NCBI GenBank assembly: GCA_910577665.1
Contig: CAJTOJ010000048.1
Span: 96 to 20,706, forward strand
Direction: 5' to 3'
Length of the DNA: 20,611 bases
Origin: an uncultured Acetatifactor sp.
Lineage (GTDB): Bacteria; Bacillota; Clostridia; Lachnospirales; Lachnospiraceae
Position 1 is the first letter of the stretch; the number at the start of each line of letters is the position of its first letter. Positions 6,459-12,725 of the stretch are shown piece after piece. A program made the translations under genes and the position numbers. The notes under the pieces were generated by a model. That model saw only the letters and a program-made list of their open reading frames with translations. It had not been told where the DNA came from and ran no database searches.

Positions 6459-7342
6459 TGCATACTGATAATAGAATCCGGAATGCTTTCAAATCCATAG
6501 AGGCCAGGCAGGAACTGAAGTCCTCCACGCTGGATTTTCTGCAGAATGCCAGGCAGGCCCACAGCCAGACGCTTCCAACATCTCACGGGCACCAGAAAGC
6601 CCCCGCCAGAACGGCCCGGCGGCTTTCCCATTTTCTCCTGCACCCCTCCCTGAAACTGGTTCTGGGGACTGTATGTGTACTGTTTATGCTGCTTTTAGGT
6701 GCAGGAAGTTATGCCATGCTGTATGTACCCGTTTCCTATGTGAGCATTGACGTGAACCCCTCCATCGAGCTGTCCCTGAACCGCCTGGACCGTGTCATCT
6801 GTGCAACAGCTTACAACGCAGACGGGCAGTCCATTCTGGAACGCATATCCGTGGACGGGAAATATTACACGGATGCCATTGACTTGATCATGGACAGCCC
6901 AGGTATGGAGATCTATCTGGTAGAAAATGCAATGCCTACTTTTACCGTTGCCGCTGGCAGTAACCGGATGGAACAATTGCTACAGGGTGTACAGAATACC
7001 CATGGCTGCTCCGGACACGGGGGCAGTAGCTATGCCGCAGATATCCATACCCTTGCAGAAGCGCACGCACATGGTCTTTCCTTCGGAAAATATGCCGTCT
7101 ACCAGATCCTGTCACATTATGACGCCAACGTCACCACCCAGGACTGTCAGCATATGTCTATGGGGGAGATCCATGACAGGATTGCAGAACATGGACATGA
7201 TGTAGAAAGACATCACAGCGGGGAAAGTGACCTTAACGGGAATACCGGATGTGATATATCCAATGAGAATCGTCCGGCCCCTGCACCGAACGACAACTCC
7301 GGCCATGGTTCCAGCCATGGGCACCGCGGCTCCTCCCATTGA
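6458..7342 (+). CDS. RsgI-like membrane anti-sigma factor with a His-rich outer domain
   Basis: The 294-residue protein has a short cytosolic N-terminus (1-64; helix NRIRNAFKSIEARQELKSST likely binds the sigma factor), one membrane segment (66-88), and an outer part opening with YVSIDVNPSIELSLNRLDRV (94-113), the signature of the RsgI middle domain. In clostridial RsgI proteins the Asn-Pro bond of this motif is reported to self-cleave; here it is Asn100-Pro101. A second conserved block (EAHAHGLSFGKYAVYQILSH, 201-220, then VTTQDCQHMSMGEIHDRI) is shared with Lachnospiraceae relatives but is richer in His here. The tail ends SGHGSSHGHRGSSH. The classic RsgI N-terminal beta domain is absent. ATG 6458 has the strong site GGGAGGTGA upstream and overlaps the sigma stop. 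Metal sensing is inferred only from composition. Confidence 0.88.
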   Translation: MHTDNRIRNAFKSIEARQELKSSTLDFLQNARQAHSQTLPTSHGHQKAPARTARRLSHFLLHPSLKLVLGTVCVLFMLLLGAGSYAMLYVPVSYVSIDVNPSIELSLNRLDRVICATAYNADGQSILERISVDGKYYTDAIDLIMDSPGMEIYLVENAMPTFTVAAGSNRMEQLLQGVQNTHGCSGHGGSSYAADIHTLAEAHAHGLSFGKYAVYQILSHYDANVTTQDCQHMSMGEIHDRIAEHGHDVERHHSGESDLNGNTGCDISNENRPAPAPNDNSGHGSSHGHRGSSH

Positions 7343-7352
7343 CTTACCACCC

Positions 7353-7374
7353 GGTTCCTGTTTCCCCAGGAACC
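7353..7374 (+). terminator. Perfect 8-bp hairpin between anti-sigma and DUF11 genes
   Basis: GGTTCCTG and CAGGAACC flank a 6-base loop (7361-7366), eleven bases after the anti-sigma stop. No T-run follows, so it may trim or reduce read-through into the DUF11 gene rather than end transcription fully. Confidence 0.45.
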
Positions 7375-7448
7375 CTGCCGCCTTCTGGAACATATAGTAT
7401 ATGGAAAATGGAAGTTCTTTATACCAGGAAATTTCAGGAGGAAATCTG

Positions 7449-8303
7449 ATGGCAACTTTTTATAACCAGGCGACACTTTCCTACAATGGGAATACCACCA
7501 CTTCCAACATTACCACCGGGGAACTGCTGGAAGTGCTGTCCGCCACCAAAACCGCCCTGCGGGACACTTACACCACCAATGAAAACGTAACCTATATCAT
7601 CAGCATCATCAATTCCGGGAACACAGCGTTTACTGGCCTTACCGTCACTGACGATCTGGGTGGTATCACAGTGGGGGCCGATACCAGATACCCCTTGACC
7701 TATGTGGACCGCTCCGTCCGGTATTATGTAAACGGGATCCTTCAGGCAGCTCCTGCAGCTGTGGCCGGGCCTCCCATGGTCGTAAACGGTATCAATATAC
7801 CTGCAGGCGGCAATGCCACTTTGATCTACCAGGCCACTATCAATCAGTATGCGCCTTTGAACACCGGCGGTTCCGTCACCAACACAGCCACAATCTCTGG
7901 ACCCGGTATCACAAACGATATCCAGGTGTCTGAGACCATCGCTGCTGCCAACACAGCGCTGCTCACCATCAGCAAGTCCCTGTCTCCCACCACGGTCACA
8001 GAAAACGGCCAGCTCACCTACACCTTCATCATCCAGAATCTGGGCAATACAGAAGCTACAGCCGCAGACATTGTGGCCATTACGGATACCTTTAACCCCA
8101 TTCTGAATCCCATCACCGTATCCTTCAATGGCAAGGTGTGGGATGCTACTACCAATTACACCTACAACAACCTGACCGGTGTGTTCAGTACCGTTCCCGG
8201 CCAGATCACTGTACCAGCAGCCACCTATACCCAGGATGCCGCCACTGGTGCATGGACCGTGAATCCGGGTGTCAGCACCTTGACCGTCACTGGAACGGTG
8301 TAA
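7449..8303 (+). CDS. DUF11-repeat protein without a signal peptide
   Basis: The 284-residue protein has two beta-rich DUF11-type repeats. The first contains NENVTYIISIINSGNTAFTG and LTVTDDLGG (about 45-72); the second contains ENGQLTYTFIIQNLGNTEAT and AITDTFNP (from about residue 200). The family fold is immunoglobulin-like and is usual in surface proteins. Its start MATFYNQATLSYNGN is typical of a clostridial subgroup that, like this one, has no signal peptide, membrane segment or LPxTG motif, so how it is placed is unclear. ATG 7449 has AGGAGG upstream; an in-frame ATG at 7401 lacks a ribosome site. It follows the anti-sigma gene by 106 bases on the same strand and may be part of the regulon, but its codon choice and the hairpin between them leave that open. 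Confidence 0.8.
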   Translation: MATFYNQATLSYNGNTTTSNITTGELLEVLSATKTALRDTYTTNENVTYIISIINSGNTAFTGLTVTDDLGGITVGADTRYPLTYVDRSVRYYVNGILQAAPAAVAGPPMVVNGINIPAGGNATLIYQATINQYAPLNTGGSVTNTATISGPGITNDIQVSETIAAANTALLTISKSLSPTTVTENGQLTYTFIIQNLGNTEATAADIVAITDTFNPILNPITVSFNGKVWDATTNYTYNNLTGVFSTVPGQITVPAATYTQDAATGAWTVNPGVSTLTVTGTV

Positions 8304-8409
8304 TACCATTTGCGCTGCTCTTAAAAAACGTCCACCAGGTATTTGCGTGTGTACAATGCAACAAACACCAGGTGTCCAAACCATCAAAATACGTCTGATT
8401 CCGCAAAGC

Positions 8410-8460
8410 AATCCCGCCGCCAGACGCTATCCGGTATCCCGGACCCCTGGCGGTGGGATT
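8410..8460. repeat. 14-bp inverted repeat between DUF11 and spoVAD
   Basis: AATCCCGCCGCCAG (8410-8423) and CTGGCGGTGGGATT (8447-8460) pair over 14 positions, the only non-Watson-Crick pair being a G-T wobble, around a 23-base loop with its own CCGG dyad. It sits between convergent genes (stops at 8303 and 8569) and may be a two-way terminator, although neither side has a long T-run; a dispersed REP-like repeat is the alternative. Confidence 0.6.
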
Positions 8461-8568
8461 CTCCTGTCTGGCCCATCCTGTCTGGATCCAGCCGCAATCT
8501 GCAAGCCCCTGGCCCGGACAAGCCGGAACCAGGATTTCACCTTTCGCAAGCTTTCATTCATCTGACCC

Positions 8569-9627
8569 CTAAATAGCTTCGATCACCACCCCATGGGCAA
8601 TACCCGGCACACTTTTTCCCTCGTTGAAGCTGGTCTTGCTAAGAAGTGCTCCCGTGGGCATGAAAAGCACCCTCTTCCAGTTGCCTTCCTCCAGTTGTTT
8701 CAAGATATAGGCAGACAATGTCACAGCGCTACACCCACAGCCGCTTCCCCCTGCATGGGTGTCCTGGCTCTCCCCGTCAAAGATCTCAATACCGCAGTCC
8801 ATATGCTGGCAGGAGATGTCAAAACCCCGATCCCGCATAAAATCCAGCAGCACCTTCTTGCCCACCTTGCCCAGGTCTCCAGTGATGATCTTGTCATAGT
8901 CATCGGGCTGGCATCCGAAATCACTGAAATGCTGCTTCAAGGTGGAAGCCGCCGCAGGAGCCATGCAGGCACCCATATTCATGGAATCCTTCAGGCCATA
9001 GTCCACGATCTTCCCCACAGTCAAGCCGCTGATCCGTGCCCTGGGACGGCGCTTTTTCCCCTGCCACTGTGTTTTCTTCATGGATTCCATTGCCGTCCCA
9101 TTCCCCAGCACAAAGGCCCCGCTACCCGTGACTGTCCATGTGGCAGAAAGCGGGCGCTGATTCCCATACTCCAGGGGAAACCGGAACTCTTTCTCCGCAC
9201 TGGCAAAATGGCTGGAAGTGACACAGGCCACCCGGTCTGCGAATCCCCCTGCTATGGACATAGCTCCCAGTGCCAGGGATTCCCCACAAGTAGAGCACGC
9301 CCCATATACCCCGAACAGCGGTATCTGGTAGGTGGACAGACCGAAGGATGTGGCAATGGACTGTCCCAGCAAATCCCCTGCAAACAGGTAGGACACATCT
9401 TCCGGTTCCAGGCCTGTCTTCTCCAGGGCCAGGCTTACTGCCGTCTTCTGCAGGCTGCTCTCAGCATCTTCCCAGGTGTTGCATCCAAACATGTCATCCT
9501 CACCCACCTGGTCAAATAAAAGCCCCAGCGGGCCCTGTCCCTCCTTGGTGCCCACCACGCTGCCGCTGCCCAGTATATACACCGGCTCCTCCAGCCGGAT
9601 ACTGGCTTTCCCCAGTTTCTGCTTCAT
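8569..9627 (-). CDS. spoVAD: Stage V sporulation protein AD (SpoVAD)
   Basis: The 352-residue protein matches SpoVAD over its length (about 340 in Bacillus). SpoVAD has a thiolase-like fold without enzyme activity, binds dipicolinic acid, and works with the other SpoVA proteins in the inner spore membrane to move Ca-DPA into the forespore and out at germination. Visible landmarks are PVYILGSGSVVGTKEGQGPL near the start, ESSLQKTAVSLALEKTGL, YLFAGDLLGQSIATSFGLST, the thiolase-like GVYGACSTCGES (Cys111), HMDCGIEIFD, and THAGGSGCGCSAV. ATG 9627 has GGGGAGG eight bases upstream. In many spore formers spoVAC and spoVAE flank it; neither is next to it here. Its ATG overlaps the stop of a possible 21-codon leader ORF. 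Confidence 0.95.
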   Translation of the reverse strand: MKQKLGKASIRLEEPVYILGSGSVVGTKEGQGPLGLLFDQVGEDDMFGCNTWEDAESSLQKTAVSLALEKTGLEPEDVSYLFAGDLLGQSIATSFGLSTYQIPLFGVYGACSTCGESLALGAMSIAGGFADRVACVTSSHFASAEKEFRFPLEYGNQRPLSATWTVTGSGAFVLGNGTAMESMKKTQWQGKKRRPRARISGLTVGKIVDYGLKDSMNMGACMAPAAASTLKQHFSDFGCQPDDYDKIITGDLGKVGKKVLLDFMRDRGFDISCQHMDCGIEIFDGESQDTHAGGSGCGCSAVTLSAYILKQLEEGNWKRVLFMPTGALLSKTSFNEGKSVPGIAHGVVIEAI

Positions 9628-9689
9628 AAATATACCTCCCCGCCCGCTTCAGCGGGCATACCAATCAAAGTCTGAAAGTTTACCTTCAA
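9624..9689 (-). CDS. Possible 21-codon leader peptide coupled to spoVAD
   Basis: A TTG at 9689, with GGGAGG seven bases upstream, opens a frame reading MKVNFQTLIGMPAEAGGEVY-Leu, whose TGA overlaps the spoVAD ATG (ATGA). Inside it a GCCCGCT-tc-AGCGGGC hairpin (9642-9657) sits directly before the spoVAD ribosome site. Ribosomes reading the leader would open the hairpin. This is a structural argument only; the frame may be chance. Further upstream GGAATA and CAATATT (minus strand, about 9752-9721) roughly fit a late-forespore sigma-G promoter. Confidence 0.35.
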   Translation of the reverse strand: MKVNFQTLIGMPAEAGGEVYL

Positions 9690-9809
9690 AATGATACCTC
9701 CCATAAACAGACTGTTTTGAATATTGTCCCCATGGGAGAAAAAAGTATTCCAGGGAAGTAAATCCTGCCATAATATATATAACCGCTGGTTGCTGGTCCC
9801 ACCTAATGC

Positions 9810-9847
9810 CAGACAGCCTGCAGGCCATATGACCTGCAGGCTGTCTG
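9810..9847 (-). terminator. Perfect 15-bp stem-loop after the SH3 gene
   Basis: CAGACAGCCTGCAGG (9810-9824) and CCTGCAGGCTGTCTG (9833-9847) pair fully around an 8-base loop, six bases past the stop of the SH3-protein gene. The T-rich flank lies on the plus-strand side, but position and stem strength favour termination of the minus-strand transcript. Confidence 0.7.
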
Positions 9848-9852
9848 ATTGT

Positions 9853-10944
9853 TTATTCCGTGACCACCACAAGACTTGTCACCACATATAATACCTGTCC
9901 ATTGTACTCCACTCTGGACCACCCGGAATCGGCACTGTAGCCGGTACGGTGGGCCACCTCCCCGCCGTTTAGCTGGCAGCTTATGGTAGCCTCTCCCTCT
10001 GTGGTACTGGGCTCTGTGCGCAGGTTCACATATTCCTTGGGCGTGACATTGTCATTGCAATCCGTGAAGATAATCACCCTGCCGTCCTTTGTGCTCACCC
10101 GGTTGGGATCCGAAGGCTGCACAGGGGGCTTATAAGACAGGTCTGTGGTCAGATACTGGCTCACTCCATACAGGATCTGGCCATTGTACTCGATTCTGGA
10201 CCATCCTGTATCACCATTTATTCCTGTCCGGCTCAGCGTCACTCCGTTGGCAACCTGGGTCACCACAGTGGCCGCATCTGCTGTGCTGGGCACAGAGCGC
10301 AGGTTGATCACATCCTTGGGTGTCACAGACTCCTGGACATCATTAAAAGTCATGGTCTTGTCACCGGACACCGGATCCTGGGTTCCTGCATCTGTCTTGG
10401 GCGGCTGGGAGGGGGTTTCTGTTCCTGGATCTTTGCTCCCAGTGCTTCCTGTACCTTCCGCATCTGGATTTTGCGTTTCTGTCCCAACGCCCTGGCCAGA
10501 CCCATCTGTCCCTGGATTCCCACCATCTGCAACATCTGTCCCCTGACTGCCGTTCTCCTGGTCACTGACATCCTGACTGTCCGCCCCCTGGCTGCCGGTA
10601 TCCTGGCCCTCTGATTGCAAGCCTTCTCCATCCTGCCCGTCTGCATCCTGCCCGCCCGGTCCCGGCCCTCCGATCTGGCTGTCGGTGTCCTGGCCGGAAC
10701 CATTCGTCTCCTCATAGGCAGTGCTTTCCTGGTCAGGCCTGTCCTCACCGTCCAGGTGTGTAAAATGCCATAATATGGCACAGATGATACCCGCCAACAC
10801 CAGCATACCCGTGACAATTGCCACCATCACCCATGGTTTTGCCGGTTCCGCATCCTGGTCCTCCTCCCATTTTTCTTCCTCTGCCACCAGGTCTATCTCC
10901 TGCTTTTGGTTCTTTTCTGCTTCCTGCGACTGCTGATTCTTCAA
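9853..10944 (-). CDS. Membrane-anchored double SH3-domain protein with acidic linker
   Basis: From TTG 10944 the protein has 363 residues: a charged cytosolic N-terminus (MKNQQSQEAEKNQKQEIDLV), one membrane segment (about 38-61), a ~150-residue linker made of Gly, Gln, Asp, Ser and Thr repeats (SQGADSQDVSDQENGSQG and the like), then two bacterial SH3 domains. The domains are paralogous: VTPKDVINLRSVPSTADAAT with GDTGWSRIEYNGQILYGV, and VTPKEYVNLRTEPSTTEGEA with ADSGWSRVEYNGQVLYVV. Such domains usually bind peptidoglycan, so it is probably an envelope protein with its SH3 end outside. TTG is chosen because AGGGGG lies eight bases upstream; GTG 10953 or a TTG at 11097 are in frame, but the latter runs through the trpS terminator. 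Neighbours do not reveal a specific job. Confidence 0.85.
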   Translation of the reverse strand: MKNQQSQEAEKNQKQEIDLVAEEEKWEEDQDAEPAKPWVMVAIVTGMLVLAGIICAILWHFTHLDGEDRPDQESTAYEETNGSGQDTDSQIGGPGPGGQDADGQDGEGLQSEGQDTGSQGADSQDVSDQENGSQGTDVADGGNPGTDGSGQGVGTETQNPDAEGTGSTGSKDPGTETPSQPPKTDAGTQDPVSGDKTMTFNDVQESVTPKDVINLRSVPSTADAATVVTQVANGVTLSRTGINGDTGWSRIEYNGQILYGVSQYLTTDLSYKPPVQPSDPNRVSTKDGRVIIFTDCNDNVTPKEYVNLRTEPSTTEGEATISCQLNGGEVAHRTGYSADSGWSRVEYNGQVLYVVTSLVVVTE

Positions 10945-11081
10945 CCCATACACCCCCTGTCTGTTCCCTGTTCCACCAATACACCCTGGTACTTCATTTA
11001 TGGTATGCCCAGATTCTTCCATTCCATACGTGAAACAGCACTTGGATCCTGCATGTTTCTTCCCGTCCTCCGTGTCAACAA

Positions 11082-11102
11082 CCCCGCTGCGAAGCAACGG
11101 GG
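11082..11102 (-). terminator. Probable trpS terminator
   Basis: On the minus strand CCCCGTTGC-ttc-GCAGCGGGG forms a 9-bp stem (one G-T wobble), followed by TTGTTG, about 90 bases after the trpS stop. A TTGACA at 11078-11073 immediately follows and could serve the SH3 gene, but no good -10 follows it. Confidence 0.55.
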
Positions 11103-11190
11103 TATGTCGGCATGTCTGAAAACAATACCCTTCCTACTAATGTATTTATGGTTAATACCCCCTACAGCCAGTAAGGAATTCCCATCTATA

Positions 11191-12276
11191 TTATGCCTCA
11201 TACCTTTCCGCCTGCATCCGGATCAGTTCCTCGTCTTCAAAATAATGGATCCGCATGGCACTCTTCACCTCCGACAGGGTCCGGGTTGCCACCTCCCTGG
11301 CAGCCTCGCTCCCCTTTTTCAGCACCTGGTATACTGCCGGAATATCCCTCTCCAGCTCCTTCCTGCGGGCACGGATCGGTTCCAGAGTCTCCTGCATGAT
11401 ATTATTCAGGAATTTCTTCACCTTCACATCCCCCAGGCCACCTCTCTGGTAATGGGCCTTCAGTTCCTCCAGGTTCCCGTAATCCGGCAGATACCGGTCA
11501 AAATGCTCCTGCTTACAGAAAGCATCCAGGTAAGTGAATACGGTATTCCCTTCCAGATGGCCGGGATCACTGACCTGCAAGTGCAAAGGATCCGTGAACA
11601 TACTCATGACTTTGGTGCGCACCTCATCGGCCGTGTCTGCCAGATAGATACAGTTTCCCAGGGATTTGCTCATTTTGGCCTTGCCATCCGTGCCAGGCAG
11701 TCTCTTACAGGCCTCATTCTCTGGCAAAAGGGCGGTAGGTTCCACCAGCACCGGCGCATACACTGTATTGAATTTGTGTACAATCTCCCTGGTCTGCTCG
11801 ATCATGGGAAGCTGGTCATCCCCCACAGGAACTGTGTCTGCCTTGAACGCTGTGATATCCGCAGCCTGACTGATAGGATAGGTGAAAAATCCCACCGGGA
11901 TGCTTGCCTCAAAATTACGCGCCTGTATCTCGCTTTTCACAGTGGGATTCCGCTGTAGTCTCGCCACTGTCACCAGATCCATATAATAAAACGTCAGCTC
12001 ACACAGCTCCGGAATCTGGGACTGGATAAACAAAGTGGACTTAGCCGGATCCAGGCCACAGGACATATAATCCAGTGCTACTTCAATGATATTCTGTCTC
12101 ACCTTCTCCGGGTTCTCAATATTGTCAGTGAGCGCCTGGGCATCTGCAATCATAATAAAGATCTTCTCATATTCCCCGGAATCCTGCAATTCCACACGTC
12201 TTCTCAAAGAACCCACATAATGTCCTACATGCAGTCTCCCTGTGGGTCTGTCTCCTGTCAGTATAATCTTTCCCAT
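11191..12276 (-). CDS. trpS: Tryptophan-tRNA ligase
   Basis: The 361-residue protein is a class I tryptophanyl-tRNA synthetase of usual length; it charges tRNA-Trp with tryptophan using ATP in the cytosol. The HIGH-type motif is HVGH (16-19) in PTGRLHVGHYVGSL, and the second signature KMSKS is at 201-205 in GKAKMSKSLGN. Between them lie conserved ADAQALTDN, ARLQRNPTVK, TYPISQAADI and PVGDDQLPMIE. ATG 12276 is chosen because MGKIILTGDRPTG is the family start, and GGAAAGG lies seven bases upstream. The leader is about 135 bases from a strong promoter (12448-12420) and contains a hairpin, but I could not find the T-box sequence (AGGGTGG-ACCGCG type) that often controls this gene in Firmicutes. 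The longer open frame upstream (to 12372) covers the leader hairpin. Confidence 0.96.
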   Translation of the reverse strand: MGKIILTGDRPTGRLHVGHYVGSLRRRVELQDSGEYEKIFIMIADAQALTDNIENPEKVRQNIIEVALDYMSCGLDPAKSTLFIQSQIPELCELTFYYMDLVTVARLQRNPTVKSEIQARNFEASIPVGFFTYPISQAADITAFKADTVPVGDDQLPMIEQTREIVHKFNTVYAPVLVEPTALLPENEACKRLPGTDGKAKMSKSLGNCIYLADTADEVRTKVMSMFTDPLHLQVSDPGHLEGNTVFTYLDAFCKQEHFDRYLPDYGNLEELKAHYQRGGLGDVKVKKFLNNIMQETLEPIRARRKELERDIPAVYQVLKKGSEAAREVATRTLSEVKSAMRIHYFEDEELIRMQAERYEA

Positions 12277-12328
12277 TGTATTTACCTTTCCGCGCAGGCC
12301 GGTTCTGCCCTCCCACATCTTCTGCGCT

Positions 12329-12370
12329 GCTGCCCTGCATCTGCTTTCCCCACGAAGGATGCAGGACAGC
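12329..12370 (-). promoter_or_regulatory. Leader hairpin of trpS
   Basis: GCTGCCCTGCATC (12329-12341) and GATGCAGGACAGC (12358-12370) pair over 13 positions with one mismatch. It lies in the 5' leader of trpS, about 50 bases from the start codon, and has no T-run; it could be a regulatory structure other than a T-box. Confidence 0.5.
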
Positions 12371-12419
12371 ATGAGCCATCTGTGGCCCCTGCGTCTTCCC
12401 TCTTTTTATGTTACTCCAA

Positions 12420-12448
12420 ATTATACCCATTTTTTCCTCTGTCCGCAA
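12420..12448 (-). promoter_or_regulatory. Sigma-A promoter of trpS
   Basis: On the minus strand TTGCGG (12448-12443) is followed after 17 bases by a perfect TATAAT (12425-12420). The expected transcript start near 12413 gives a ~137-base leader. Confidence 0.75.
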
Positions 12449-12518
12449 GTGGGTTCTTGTTTTGTGTTCTTGTTACCATTTACCATTACTGTTTGCTCGG
12501 TATTGCAACCATGTGTTT

Positions 12519-12535
12519 CACACATTCTTTGTGTG
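12519..12535. promoter_or_regulatory. CACACA/TGTGTG operator-like dyad
   Basis: CACACA (12519-12524) and TGTGTG (12530-12535) form a perfect 6-bp inverted repeat with a 5-base spacer; GTTT and AAAC further out extend the symmetry with a small offset. It lies between two divergent genes and may bind a regulator of either. Confidence 0.35.
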
Positions 12536-12591
12536 ACAAACCAGGGACTGCACGCGCCAAACTGAATGTTCTTTGCTCCTTTTGTGTGTAT

Positions 12592-12629
12592 CACGTTGCT
12601 GTTACGGCTACACCGTAAGCAGTAACGTG
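12592..12629 (+). terminator. Long stem-loop ahead of the GyrI-like gene
   Basis: CACGTTGCTGTTACGG (12592-12607) pairs with CCGTAAGCAGTAACGTG (12613-12629), with one wobble and one bulged base. A second hairpin follows at 12638-12658. No T-run follows and no gene lies just before on either strand, so its role is open: regulatory structure or insulator. Confidence 0.45.
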
Positions 12630-12725
12630 TCCTTTAAAATGACTGGACAAAAGTCATTCTTCCCCTGTACAAATCCCATGGTTTTCATGTATGATAGAAA
12701 GAAGGCAGACACAAGGAGGGAAAAC

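Larger units (their letters stand above)
12277..12725. other. Divergent control region between trpS and the GyrI-like gene
   Basis: No gene is seen in these 449 bases. Minus-strand items: leader hairpin 12329-12370 and promoter 12420-12448. Plus-strand items: CACACA-ttctt-TGTGTG dyad (12519-12535), the large hairpin 12592-12629, a smaller AATGACT-ggacaaa-AGTCATT hairpin (12638-12658), and a possible promoter with TGTACA at about 12667 and TATGAT 18 bases on. Confidence 0.5.

Noticed and set aside
7434..8411. 325-codon open frame on the minus strand over the DUF11 gene
   Set aside because: It has no family features and lies opposite a gene with a good ribosome site and recognisable repeats.
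8593..9519. 308-codon plus-strand frame opposite spoVAD
   Set aside because: Antisense to a firmly identified gene; composition follows the complementary codons.
10906..11958. 350-codon plus-strand frame opposite trpS
   Set aside because: Antisense shadow of trpS and of the SH3 gene start; no ribosome site or domain.
12277..12420. T-box riboswitch in the trpS leader
   Set aside because: GGGAGGG-CAGAACCGG near the start looked promising, but the core T-box sequence and a terminator/antiterminator pair are missing.
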